DNA of 64,000 bases from Paragyromitra xinjiangensis. Its lineage: Eukaryota; Ascomycota; Pezizomycetes; Pezizales; Discinaceae. Of this stretch, positions 11,053 to 23,500 are shown piece by piece. The DNA is taken from contig JBCAMK010000017.1 of assembly GCA_038503065.1 (NCBI GenBank), positions 868,001-932,000 of the forward strand. The letters run 5' to 3'. The position numbers were made by a program, and so were the translations under genes. A model generated the notes under the pieces. That model was not told the DNA's origin. It saw nothing but the letters and a program-made list of their open reading frames with translations, and searched no databases. Position 1 is the first letter of the stretch, and each line of letters opens with the position of its first letter.

Positions 11053-11502
11053 CATCAGTAAAAATTGATAAAGCCGCCCCGGCCGCCTGGAGGTCGGAGC
11101 GGTCGGGCGGAATGTTACCCTTCTGTTAGGTTGCTGCAGCACCTCGGCGCGCCCGGGAGGCATGGTTTCTAGACCTTTGACCACCCGGAGGAGGTCGTTC
11201 CCTCCTGTAGCAAGTGGTGTAGTGGGCTGCTTCTGGGCGTGGGTGGTCCCTCGCTGCCGCAGAATTTGGCAGCAGTTCGCCCTGTAGAATGGATTTGCAC
11301 AGTATGCTTGTAGGGCCTAGAATATTTGAGAATCACTTGTATGGAACCAATATCATTGAAAATTGCTTTATTCTATGTATCTATCTATATATCTATGTAC
11401 AAATATTGAGGGCGCAGCTAAACTAGCTTCTGTGGAAGCTGCAGCAGCGAATCAACGACCTGCCAGAGGCAGGCAGCGAATTGACCATATAGCACAGGCA
11501 GC
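11053..11502. repeat. Left part of a second CATCAG-type relic
   Basis: CATCAGTAAAAATTG at 11,053 is followed by GGCGGAATG-type sequence like the 8204 element, and from about 11,430 by two degenerate 40-bp minisatellite units. The array resumes at 12,792 beyond a later insertion. No right end could be assigned. Confidence 0.45.
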
Positions 11503-11507
11503 GGAAG

Positions 11508-12791
11508 TGTAAGACCGGTACTTCGCACCACTACTGAATTCTAAGCGAAGCTTTAGATAGCTCTCTAGACTCTGTAACTCGACCGGCTACTATCCGTAGC
11601 ACAATACCCGAGCGCACGTCCTGACAACTTCTTATGAACATCAGCAAAAAAAGATATTTGTCTTCAGGACCTTCAGGTGCAATATGGCCTTCTGGAAGAC
11701 CCTGAAGACCCTGAAGACAAAATCTCACTGGAAGACAAAAAATATGTTCCCGGATTTGGCTGAATGATAACATATCAAAAGTGAAAAATTGTCTTCCAGT
11801 CCTTCAGATGCAATATGGCCTTCTGGAAGACACTGAAGGCCCTGAAGACATAATCTCACTGGAAGACAATTACTTTTTTTGCTGATGAACCGCACAAAGG
11901 CAACGATAGTTTAAGCGAGATAAGGGTCGGGGCTGTTCCGTTGAAAGAACTTTCTCAATAGGAAGGACACGAGTGTTGAAGCGCGAAGCTATGCTAAACA
12001 ACTCGATACGATGGAGAATTTATCACGGAACAAAGTATGTTGGTAACAAAATAATATTGATAAGGCTCGTTCTTCCTCGATGATGATCGACTCAGAATTG
12101 ACGTCCAATGCAAGAGTATTTATATCCCGTCCTCTTTACTACTGTGTGTTCTTTGTAGCTTGGGTCGACGGACTAAACTATCTACTATTACAAATTGAAC
12201 TAACTCGCTTATCCATTTATCCGACATCCTATCGGCTTCGCCGATATCTCCAACTTCCGACGCTTACCCCTCGTTCAGTAATCTTCGGATCGCCGTGGCG
12301 ATGATACGGTTGCGACGGTTGCGTTCGCCCGATCGCGTAGGTGGTTACACGATATCGTTTTGTTGCGACAGCTGGTGTTTGGAGCCCCGTAGCGCGGGCA
12401 GGAGACCTCTGATGACTAATCCGAATAGCCCACGTGACTCGGCGCCCCAAGTTGCCCTATGAAGACCTCTCATACATACCCTCCGGGTCACGTTCCGCGG
12501 GAAGGGCGCCGTTGACGACCAAAGGGTTACTTTTAGTCTCCGGGACGCGGATATTTTGCGGGTGTCCCCCCTTCTCGATCCAGCGCTGCCAGCAGCGCAA
12601 CCGAAGGCAGGGTAACGGCCGGGTAACCGGGGAAGGCAGGGTAACTGCCTGAGAATAGGCTGGGAAGTCAATAGGCAGCCACTGAGAGGTCCAACGAAGA
12701 CGGGAAGGTGACCAAATGGAAGGTAGGGTAACTCCCTACGTAGGTAGGGTAACAGGGAGACCACTGCATGCCTATAGCCATAGGTATAACA
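11508..12791. mobile_element. LTR-like insertion with 5-bp target duplication
   Basis: The insertion begins TGTAAGACCGG and ends GGTATAACA, giving TG...CA termini. It is flanked by GGAAG on both sides (11503-11507 and 12792-12796) and splits a minisatellite unit. This fits a solo LTR or a deleted LTR retrotransposon of about 1.03 kb once the MITE inside it is subtracted. A stretch after GTGGTTACA at about 12,351 resembles a primer-site/leader region, so it may instead be a 5' LTR plus a stub of internal sequence. No gag or pol frame can be supported. Confidence 0.5.
11639..11887. mobile_element. 249-bp MITE with CATCAGC terminal inverted repeats
   Basis: Perfect 14-15 bp terminal inverted repeats (CATCAGCAAAAAAAG) bound the element, with a 2-bp AA duplication on each side. 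Inside, a block with GCAATATGGCCTTCTGGAAG and CTCACTGGAAGACAA occurs twice. It has no coding capacity and shares ends with element A. Confidence 0.8.
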
Positions 12792-13245
12792 GGAAGCTCA
12801 GGTGGCGAATTGACCATATGGCGCAGGCAGCGGAAGCTCAGGCAGCGAATCGACCTATTGGCGCAGGCGCAAGAAGCTCAGGCAGCGAATTGACCATATG
12901 GCGGAAGCGGCGGAAGCTGCAGTAGCGAATCGACCTATTGGCGCAGGCGCAGGCTCAGGCTCAGGCTCAGGCTCAGGCAGCGAATAGACCATCTGGCGGA
13001 GGTGGCGGAAGCTCAGGCAGCAAATAGACCAATTGGCGGAGGCTGCTGCAGCAAATCGATCAATTGACTGAGGCGGCGGAAGCTCAGGAAGCGAATCGAC
13101 CATATGGCGGAGGCGGCGGAAGCTCAGGCAGCGAATCGACCAATTGGCAGAGGCTGCTGCAGCAAATCGATCAATTGACTGAGGTGGCGGAAGCTCAGGA
13201 AGCGAATCGACCATATGGCGGAGGCGGAGGAAGCTGTAACAGGGG
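12792..13245. repeat. Second 40-bp minisatellite block
   Basis: About eleven units of the same GGAAGCTCAGGCAGCGAATCG type as the first array, including a short (CAGGCT)n expansion near 12,950. It is the continuation of the units at 11,430-11,507, separated by the LTR-like insertion. Confidence 0.85.
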
Positions 13246-13697
13246 TAGGCCTAGGTAGATAGGCTAGGTGTACGGCCGTTGCGAATTGGATATAGATCAA
13301 GTTCAGAATCCGATTCTTTCGTGCAAACTACTCAAGAATCTTAAGGGCTCAACTATCGCATGAAGAACAGAGCAGCAGGGTGGAGCATTTGCGATGTATT
13401 TAACACCAGCATTCCGCAGTCCTCGCTCTGCCGTGCTCTAGTGGGGGACTGGGTTTGACCTGGAGTCCCATTGTCAAATGGACTGGTGTTCTACTCCGGA
13501 AGACCTTCCGTACTTCCGGGGGCTATGCTTCAAGAGCTGCCGCACCTCCATTAGCAATCTGACCACTCTAGACTCTATGAACCACCGGCATAGTCCTGCA
13601 TACTGCAGTCCTACATGCACGGCGCAGTTCAGTCTAATCTGCATGTGTTTTACTAGTAGATAGCGCTGCCAGTGCGTTGCCTATCAGCTTCCGCTGA
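13246..13697. other. Unassigned spacer left of element B
   Basis: The 452 bases up to the CATCAGC end of element B contain no gene or repeat that I recognise. Confidence 0.5.
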
Positions 13698-14408
13698 CAT
13701 CAGCAAAAAGCCGGGTCTGCGTCCAGTCACGCCCAGTGCCTTAGGCGCACTGGGCGCACTGGGCTCGGATTTTTTTTAGGCACTGCTCTGGGTGTACCTA
13801 CTAGTACGGTATACGCCTGGAAGCGCTGGACGTGTGGATATCAGTCCTAGTCCCGGGCGTAGGTCAACCTTCGTCTACGCTCAGGCGGGGGCCTGGAAAA
13901 TCCGAGCCTGATATACTGGACGTACAGTCTCCAGTGGGCGTACAAACCCGCCTGGTCTCATGGGCGTAGGGCAAACTTCATCCACGCCTGGGCGGAGGTC
14001 TGGAAAATCTGAGCCTGGTATACTGGACGTACAGTCTCCATTGGGTGTGCAAATCCGCCTGGACGTACTATCTCACGTGGGTGTACGATATCCTTGGGGC
14101 GTAAGCCCATATATTCTTTATTCTCTATATACTGCACGAGCCTAGCTATCTATTTGCTATATACAGTGCGTACGGGCTGGTACGTGGGTAAAATATGCCT
14201 AAAGTACGTAGGATCGATACCCGCAACAGAGAATAGGGCTAGGAGGTAGGTTGGGCAGTGGTACAATCATAGGGAGACGACCTCAGTATAGCCCAATCTT
14301 AGGCTAGCCACCTTGCCCATCATCCTCATCCTCACCCTCATCCTCATCCTCGACCTCACCCTCATCCTCATCCTCAACCTCACCCTCATCCTCATCCTTG
14401 ACCTCACC
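13698..14408. repeat. Left subterminal repeats of element B
   Basis: Two roughly 110-bp units (about 13,855-13,955 and 13,965-14,075) share GGGCGTAGG, GGAAAATC and GAGCCTG, then TACTGGACGTACAGTCTCCA. Such subterminal repeats are typical transposase-binding regions of CACTA/Plavaka-like elements. GGCTCGGATTTTTTTT near 13,763 recurs at the left end of element A. Confidence 0.7.
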
Positions 14409-14475
14409 CTAGCTGCCTTCTCCATCTACCTCTACCTCACCCTCGTCCTCGTCCTCGTCCTCGTCCTCATCCTCA

Positions 14476-14507
<32 letters not shown>

Positions 14508-17500
14508 GTCTTCGCTGGGTGGATCTGAAAGCTTGTCCGAATCGTCCCATGGGTTGGAGCGTATATCAGGCCCATCCTGCGCGCTATCCAGGTCTAGAGG
14601 TGCGTATCGGACACGATTTCCACGTCCGGGAATATATTGCCGTTCTTCGTCTGAGTCCTCGTTCGAGCCGTGCCTTGCCCGCCTGTGATCGGCGGGATTT
14701 TGCTCTGCCTCCGAGGCGTGGGCAGCAGCCTCTGCCCGAAGCGACGCCGTGAAAGAGTCAATCTTGGGATCTGGCAGGGCTTGGATGGCATCAAAATCAG
14801 GGGGCTGCAAGCCCTTGCCCTTGATCCATTCAAATACCCTTCGGCGGATACGATCTAGGACTGGATCACTGACTTCTTGCGTGGGAAATGAAGTATTCCA
14901 CGTACTTAGCTGCCGCTCCCATAGGGCTAAGTGTAAATACTGGTCAGGTACACGGGCCAACTGCGCTGTACCGAATTGGGCAGAGCACCTACCATTGCAG
15001 CTTTCCCTACTAAAGTTGGAGATTCGGATGTACTTACCTGTCCGATACAGTCGTAGGGCGTGGCAGATTGCCGTGGATATCAGGCAGATGAACGCGGGGT
15101 TGATTCGCTGGGCGAATCCTGAATCCTGCAATCCCAAAGACTGTGAACGAAAGAAGTATTTCCTCCAAATCAGATGAGGTATCTGGGGCGCACCAAACCG
15201 CCAACCGTATGACTGGGTATGGGTAAGCAGCAGCACGACTCGCCTTAGGGAAGATATTGGGCGCAGTACATACTTGGTAATGATCTGGGTCGCATTGAAA
15301 ACGGTCTAGTTCTAGTAGATATCGTACTCTAGTCGATACTTCAGTACAATGCAGACGATTTAGTTGGTAGTAGTTTTGGATGTGGTCCTTGCAGATTGAG
15401 TAAAGCTGGGATCGTATGCGATGGTGGTAGCTGCGGAGCTAGAGTACGCCCAACATCAGAAAGAAGGGGGGTCCGCGCCTACTGCGCCTGACGCAGTGGG
15501 CGCAATAGGCGGTCTAGGCTCGGATTTTTTTTGGGCACTCGTTCGGGCGCATTTGGCAGCGATATCACGTAGGAGCAGGCATACGAGCAGCGTACTCTCG
15601 GGCGAAGTATTCTAATCGTTGCGTCCACACGATGATACCGATAAATCCGAGCCTGATACGTTGGGCGCAATCTATCTTCTGGTCGTATATTCTGCCCTAT
15701 ACTCGCCTGATACGTTGGGCGGAGATATACTTTGGCACGAAGCCTAAATCTCCTGCGTTTCTTGCGTCCGCGAATCATTACGCCCAAGGATAGCCGCGCC
15801 TGGCCAAAGCATGCCCTTGAGTAGAATATATATTTCGTACTGAATCTAGATATACTATGTACATTTGAGGCGTGGATCTGCCCTATCAATGAGCCTGACA
15901 GCACTACTAGTATTGCCTCGTGCCTTAATCCCCAAAGTCGGACTCGGGCGGCTCTGATAAGTCAGAATCCCTGTCAATACCTTCGTCTTCGTCTTCGCTA
16001 TGGTCGTTGACTGGATGGTCTTCGTCCTGATCCTCCTCCAAAAGCTCTTCGTCAAGGCCTTCGTCTTCAGTCTCCCCTTCCATCGGAATTGCCTCTGTAC
16101 CTAGATCCTCGGGGTCATACTCAGGAGTATCCGAATCGGGATCTCTATCGGGCAGAGATCCTTTCGGGTGGTGGCGCCTTGCTCGGGCTCTTGGACCTTC
16201 ATCTTCGTCTGACGCCTCGTTTGAGTCTTCTCGTACGTACGGTATTGAATCGTTTGTGTTTGCAGTAGCCTCTGCCTGAAGCGTAGCAGTAAATGAGTCA
16301 ATATCTGGGTCTACTAAAGCGTCTATGGTCTCTGCGTCCGGGTATTGTTGACCGTTTCCTTTCATACGTTCGAGTATCTTCCGACGTACCCGCCCAACGA
16401 CTAATTGGCCAACATCTTTGGTGGGGAAAGAAGTATGCCACGTACTAAGCTGCCGCTCCCACAGCGCTGCCCCAAGCGTACCAGTTAGTCACTATCTAGG
16501 GTAGGGCAGGGTACTAGGGCACTAACTCTTGCACGACTCCCTGCAGAAGTTCCTCGTTCCGGAGTATCTTCCTGTTTCATATGCTCGTAGGGCAAAGCAC
16601 AGTGCCGTCGAGATTAGGCAGATAAACGAAGGGTTAATCGCTCCTAAGAACGTTGGGTCTTGCATCCCAAGGGATTGAGAGCGTGAGAAATACTTCTTCC
16701 AGATCAGGCGCGGTATCTGGGGCGCCGCGAATCTCCATCCATGTGACTGGTGTGTCAAAAGTCAGTACTAGTATTTGGGACCTTGTACGAGGCTCTTCAG
16801 ACCTGGTAGTGATCTGGATCACATTGAAATCGGTCTTGGTCCAATAAGTACCACACCTGCGCCCCAAGCTCTGTGGGGCGGAGACGCTTAAGGTGGTAGT
16901 AGCCTAGGATATACTGCTTGCAGATGCTATAAAGCTGTGAGCGTATCCGGTGGTGATAGCTACGGAGCTATATTGTCAGGGTAAGCGGATTGTTGGGCGG
17001 CGACTCCTCGTATAGATACGTACTTGGCTTGCTACTGCTAGGGATGGATTGCGTCCCACATCGACGCCCAATATCTCTTGAGCTTCTTTCCAAGCGTCCC
17101 TAGTCATTTGATTCATCTGCAGGGTGGCCGACAACAACAACCACGAAACGACTTTTTGGTCATAACTCCACCAGTTTTACTCCGATTAACGAGATTTTTG
17201 GTTATTCGGACTCGCCTCACTGCCCCCGTTCGATCCTGCTATTGTACGTCGAGGTCGCTCTCGATTTGCAAAAGTTGTTGTCGAATTCGCTGTTTTACCC
17301 CTCTTTTCCCCCCTACACCTCAAATTTTGAGATTTTGCAAAACCTCATATCTCCACCAATACTACTCCGATTGACTCGACCCCGGGCTTTTTGGAGTCCC
17401 CTCACTGTGCCCGTTCGATCGCCCTCTCGTTCGTCCAGATCCGAGCAGTTTTGCAGAAGTTGTTGACACTTCCTGCTCCCACCCTCCCCCACCCGCTAGG

Positions 17501-20500
17501 GACCCCCCCAGGGCCCCACAGCAACCCCCCCATACACCCCACCTCCTCCTGTCGGTTCAGGACCCCTCCATGTCTTCCTCTTCGTCCAGAGGCAGAGGGA
17601 GAGGCAGAGGCTATCAGTCTCCCTCTCCTGGCGGAATTTCGCCATTTACCACCCCCACAACACCCACAGCACCCACAACACCCCCCAATTCGCGACTTTC
17701 TGCTCTCCACCATGGAGACCCAGAGCAGACCCCTACCCAGACCCTCCCACTGCGTCCTGCTGTTGCCCTTCAGGACTATGAGTCGCTCCCACTCCCTCCT
17801 GATTCTCAAGACCATGAGATGACAGAGTCTGAGTCTGAGCATGAGAGCATGGATGATTTCGTGGCTCCCACCCTCAACACCACCATCAAGATCGCAGATG
17901 CTGTGATCCAAATTGCCAGAGACCTCCACCAGTATCGCCTCTATGTGAAGCAACTGGAGAGGGAAATCAGACGCCTCCAGAAGGCAGCCAGGAACCCCCC
18001 ACCTCCCCCTACCATTCACAACGATCCAGCTCTTGTGGAGAAGGTAGCAACTCTCACAACCAAGGTGGCAGACTTGGAGCAGAAACGCGCTTTAACAAGC
18101 ATTCTGGCCACTGCTAGCCTCCCCCCACCTCCAGCAGCTGCCCCAGCACCTGCACCAAACTCCTGGGCCCAGGTTGCCTCAAAAAAGGCCTCCAGGACCG
18201 CCCCCAAGGCCACCAAGGCCTCCAAACCACCCACCAACCCTCCCAAGCGCGACCGCACCCTTATCATCACCAGGAATGGTCTACCCATTCCTGATGACAT
18301 CACACCACTCACCATCCGCAACGCAGTCAATGCTGGCCTAGAAAGCCCCTTGATTGCTGAAGTGCGATTTACACCAGCCCACCATGTGCAGCTCATTGCT
18401 GTCACCACCACCACCTCTGACACACTCCTCAAGCAGAGATCAAAGCTTGAGGAGATTGTGAGAACCACCATCCCAAACGCCACCAGCTTGGAGAAAGAGG
18501 TCACTCTCTTCCAAGTTGTTCTCCACAACGTCCCTACCTCCATTCCTTCTACCGAAGAAGGATTCCAACAGATCAGGTCAGAGGTTGAGCAGTTCAACCC
18601 TGGCACTACCCTCATGCGCGACCCTCGCTGGCTCACCAGACCAGAGCAGAGAGAGGGCAAGCAGGCTTCCTCAATGGTCTTGACTATTGTAGGAAAACAA
18701 CCTGCCACCACTGCCCTTGAGAGAGGGCTCTCCCTTTTCGGACGCCGCCTCAAGGTTTCCAAATACCTTCGCTTTGGACAGGACACCCAATGCACCCACT
18801 GCTTTGCCCTTGGGCACCACCAACAACGCTGCACCAGCAAGACCCCTATCTGTACCATCTGTGCTGGGCCTCATACAGCGTCACAACATACCTGTGGCAA
18901 ATCCTCTTGCACTGTCAAAGGATCTCCTTGCCTACACACCATTATCCACTGCGCCAACTGTGGCGAACCACATAGAGGCAACTCCCCCGGGTGCCCCAAA
19001 CTCACTGCTGCTAGACTCGCTGCTAGCGAACGACAGAATCGCATGCAACAATAAGTCTTTCCTACACCCTTACGATTTCGTTTGTCCTTTCTGGTTCTTG
19101 GATTGGAAGTGGGCTGTGCTATAGGCACAAAGCAAGCGATGGTGAATGAACAATGCCCAGGGTAGTTTTAACCTGTGAAAGAGGTTACTAGATCATGGGT
19201 ATTAACTACTAAACTGATGATGAGCCTAGAAGAGGCTGAGTTGGAATTTGCGGAGGATTAGTTAGTTTTGTTTTGTTTCCTTTATGTTTCTGTTGGGTTT
19301 TCTTCTGCTGTACGCCATATCCGTTTCGGATGCATGCGAGTATGAACAATAAATAAATAAATAAATAATAGTCATTTGATTCGTCTCGAGGGCATTAGGA
19401 AAGGGGCAGAAGAATAGCGTACGATAGTTCATGATACACTGAGCCTCGGCCAGGATCTCGGCATATTGATCCTCAAATCTGTGAACACTTCTGGTCTTCG
19501 CTAGATTACTCTGGGTCTTGATTCCGGACGATACGTCTAGGTTTGAAGGAGACGAGGTATGTTGCTGAGACGAGGTATGGCTGGCATGTTGCTCGGGGGA
19601 CGTGTGCTGTTGGGATAGAGGTCTGTCGGGCGTACTGGGTACTTGGTTGTATCTTTGACGCCCTACTTGGTGTCGTACGGCGTTGCCGTGAAGTCGCATA
19701 TTTATATCCAGCCTGGGATTGCGTCTGTTGGGTGGAGATTGAGATCTAGCTTGCTGGGTCTCTGGGATCTGGCTGGCAAAGAGTTGACTCTCTGGGGCAT
19801 AGGATGGGGCATTTTGGCTACGTAGCAGGTTTTGCTGTGGGGCGTTTCGATTCCGGGCGACTTGGCTATCCTGATCCTGACTGTCGTAAGGTCCGCTACC
19901 AAGTCTACCGCCCAAGTCGGTTGTATTATTGTAGGAATGAGGCTGAGAGTCTTGAGGAGGCGATGGCTGCATACTAGCATTTAACTGTGGGAGACCGCCC
20001 TGAGAGGACGCAGTATTCTCTGGTCTTCGTCTCTTCGAGACCTGACTTTGGGTGGCTCGAGTACTTCGACCAGTAGCTTCGATGCCACCATTGATTTGCG
20101 TACGCCGTCGTGTCATATAGGAAGCTTGAGAAGCAGCCGACCTACGCTTGGGCGGCATGATTATTGACAGTCTGAGGCAAAGAAGTTGGGCGATATCAAG
20201 CCGCCTGAGAAGTTGGGTAGAAGTATGAGAGGTGGGAGAGGTGCGGGGTGAAGAGGAGATTAGCATGAATCGGGGGAATGGGGCGACTATAAAGGAGTCA
20301 CCATGGGTGAGGAGAAGAGACTAATATGTATTGATGACGAAATAGAAGACCTAACCATACAAAGACTCGGACTTATACCACAACAGGCTAATCCTACCGG
20401 TACGGAAATATACGACTAGATATACCAAGTGTTAGCCAACTAGCACTGATTAGCCCAAACGGGTAGGGGGTAGAGCGCAATACCAAAAAATAGACGAATA

Positions 20501-23500
20501 GACGCCTTCGATAAATGAGAAATATCGAGATCCTCCTTCAGTCAATATCCTACCCATCCGTACAACCCCCCCCTTTCCGATCCTGCAGATAAGAATAAAG
20601 AATAGAAATACCACCGCCCAAGATCCTGCCTAAGAGAATATAAAGAGAAATACAGCCTCCGCCCGATACCCTACCCATAAAAATACGTAAAAAAATACTG
20701 CCAGCCCCCACCAGATACCCTACCCATAAGAATAGGAATACATCAAAAAAGCCTCCACCCGATACTCTGCCCATAAGAATACATATAAATATACAGCCGC
20801 CTGCCAGTATCCTACTTATAGAGCTATGCTATGATCTAGGTCAGCTATCTGTGCTTTAGGCGGTTATAGGATACGGTAGGTAGAATACTTAGAGGGAACA
20901 GTTAGGCGCCATCATCTTCATCCGCATTGTCATCCTCGTCTTCTGCCTCTTCGTATACCTCAGGGCTGAGGTAGTTCTTGAACATAGGCGGAGGTGTCTG
21001 TTCCCCTGTGGGATCTGGGTCGTGAAAGATCACGAGGGCGAATAGCATACTCGCCTTTGCAGAGGCAGCAAGCCAGACCCGAACATCCTCGTCATCAGAA
21101 ATATGGATGATATCGCCCGCGCCAGGTTGGCGAGCACCGCTGGGAGCTCTGCCCCAATTAGCCACCTCCAACGTTGATCCATATATCTGGCGCGGTATCC
21201 AGTCTCCTCCCCCTTCTTTGCGGAAGGGAGGAGTACGCCTCCGTATAGCCCTCAAAAGATAGTTGAACGATGGCAGCGCCAGTTGGATATGTGCCATGTA
21301 CGGGGCATCTTCGTGGCCCAAGAAGGGCAGCCATGGGGGTTGCCTGAAGACATCAGAGCGATAGTGTAGTGGAGATGCCGCGGGCGCTGCGGCTGGCGTG
21401 GGCGTACTCGGGCCAGCTTCATCTGGAGGCGCAGCAGCAGCAATTGGATCTGCATGAAGGCGCCAGGATGACGGCCAATAGTAGCAAAGAGTTATTGGGC
21501 GCCTGAAGTACGCAGGTTGGTTTGCCCTAACCATGGCTGAGGGATAGTCATATATTAGCATCACTCTTGGGCAAGTTCGTTGATAGATTAGGTCATACTT
21601 TGCACTTCAAGGGTCTCTTCGTCAATCTCTTCCTCTTCCTCATCTTCGTCGTCCTCGTCAACCGTATCCTGATCAATAGTACTCCCACCAGCGTCAGTCT
21701 CAGCCTGATCTTCAAACCTAACCTCCTCCGCCCTACCCTTTGCCCGGGTATGCACCTTTGCTACTATCACATCTCTCAGCGCACTGTTCTTTGTCTTATT
21801 CTTTGCGGCGTCGGTCATCAGGGTGTTGACTGCCGCGGCGAGAACCTCCGATTGCTCAGATCTCTTGCCATAGATCGCATAGTACTCGGGCAAAGGGTCC
21901 ATTGTGAAGGCATGGGCTACTGCGGCGACCCACTTGTCAGTACCCGCCTGAGTCTTATTCCTGATATTATTTCGCCCGTAGAATGACTTCATGGAGTTCC
22001 GGAAGATCTTCCATTGGTCGTTCGTCATCGATAGTATCTGCTTCGCCTCGTTGATCTTCAGGCGGGTTTTATCCTGCACAGTACGTTAGTATACACGTAT
22101 TCTATATCATGAGCGGATGTACAGACAAGCCTATCAGTCTCTTCCTTAGGCATGCCCAGCCTCCATGCCGCGACGGCGGGGGCAGCGGCTTTGGCAGCGG
22201 GCTTCGTGACTTTGCCCGACCTGAGCTTCCGGACGGGATCGACGACCTTTCCCTTCCCCTTCGCGGCCTTCCTAGGTGCCATTGAGACGTCGTATGAGGC
22301 GAGGACTCGGGTATGTGAGAGTTGGATAGAAATCTCTAGGTAGAGATCTTGGGCGAGGATTAAGGAAGAAGGAGCTGGAGGAGGGAAGAGGTGCGAGAGG
22401 GATCAATATATAGGGCGCGTGCTATCACAACAAACAAGGCATATTGCTTTTCCCTAACCCCTCCCTCCGCCCGTGCGGGTGGAGGAAAGATCAAACATGA
22501 CGTCAGTCCAATACGAAGGATATTCACGGATGGATATCCACTGCTGCGGCAAAGTGGAAGTAAAGACAAAGGAATAGGATAGTATAGGGCGAGAAGGTCA
22601 AACAAAGAAGTGGTGATAGTGGTGATGGTGAAGTTGGAGGCGACGTCGCTTATTTCCTAGTCGGGCGCTGCATCTGCGCCAAGACACCAAGACCTCCACA
22701 ACATCAACAGCACCTATTGTATCAGATCTGCCCCATTCAGCCTCCCTTGGACACCTTTGTCTGCCTGCTAGAGCCACCAAAGTATATTCCCTTTCTCCCT
22801 TTATTTGGGCACAAGCTAATATTGTACTAGTATGATTGATCCTTTCAGTATGCCAAACGGAACTAGATGCCCTTACTGCTTCCGGCCATATGCCCTAGCA
22901 GGAGCCTTGAATACGCATATCGCGTGTTCACACTACGAGATGCTAGATCAGGCGCTGCAGCCAGATGATCCAACTGTGCCCGAGTCTCTAGAGGCAAATA
23001 TAGAGCCTGATCTCTCGGGGTACGATTCTGATATGGAGTCACTGGGCAATGGATCCCAGCAGGGCCAGGAGAGTCCTGTGCCTGATACCGTCCCTCCTGA
23101 ATACTTTCCCGGCAGTGGGGCACCCTCAGGCGCTGTACCAGACTATGAAAGGCATCTCCAGGATGATTGGGAACCTTGGGCGCCCTTCTCCGAGCACCGG
23201 GAGTGGTGCCTAGCTCGTTGGTTCCTTGAGGCAAAGACTTCCAAATCCAAAATTGACGAATACTTCAACAGCGGATTGCATTCTTCTCTCAACCGTACCT
23301 TCCAGTCCGCGTATACTTTAGGCAAATGCCTCGATCGGATCCCAGGCTGGGAAGCCATGCCCGAATGGCAGTATGGGTCTGTCACCTTCGCCCAAGGAAG
23401 TGAAACACAGTTTTTCTATCGTGATATCGTTGCTTGTGCCCGATACCTGATATCACAGCGTTGCTATACATCTCATATGGTATATAAACCAATTAGAGAG

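Larger units (their letters stand above)
17115..19368 (+). mobile_element. LINE-B copy 1 (Gag-only, HAL1-like non-LTR element)
   Basis: It is flanked by a 14-bp duplication, TAGTCATTTGATTC (17101-17114 and 19369-19382), in exon 1 of the element A DUF6532 gene. The 2.25-kb unit has a 5' UTR, one intact ORF1, a 3' UTR, a small terminal hairpin and an (AATA)n tail. There is no reverse transcriptase. The first bases (17115-17126) are less certain than the tail. Confidence 0.88.
15925..20158 (-). pseudogene. DUF6532-like cargo gene of element A, disrupted by LINE-B
   Basis: This is the paralogue of the element B gene. Exon 1 (20158..17024) begins MPPKRRSAASQ and is broken by a LINE-B insertion at 17115-19368; without it the frame runs through LETNQMTRDAWKEAQEILGV to a GTACGT donor. 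Exon 2 is 16803..16967 (55 codons, same length and phase as in B). Exon 3 starts at 16746 with SHGWRFAAPQIPRLIW and INPSFICLISTALCFALR. The exon 3/4 border near 16,525 is unclear, and the frame hits a stop soon after NFCRESCKS. The last part (16365..15925) encodes the acidic tail ending EPPESDFGD. Confidence 0.75.

Noticed and set aside
8607..13245. Regularly spaced repeats resembling a CRISPR array
   Set aside because: Units are contiguous, with no unique spacers, and the locus is clearly eukaryotic.
14313..14528. Leu/Ile/Thr-rich plus-strand frame
   Set aside because: It is the antisense of the acidic Glu/Asp tail of the element B DUF6532-like protein.
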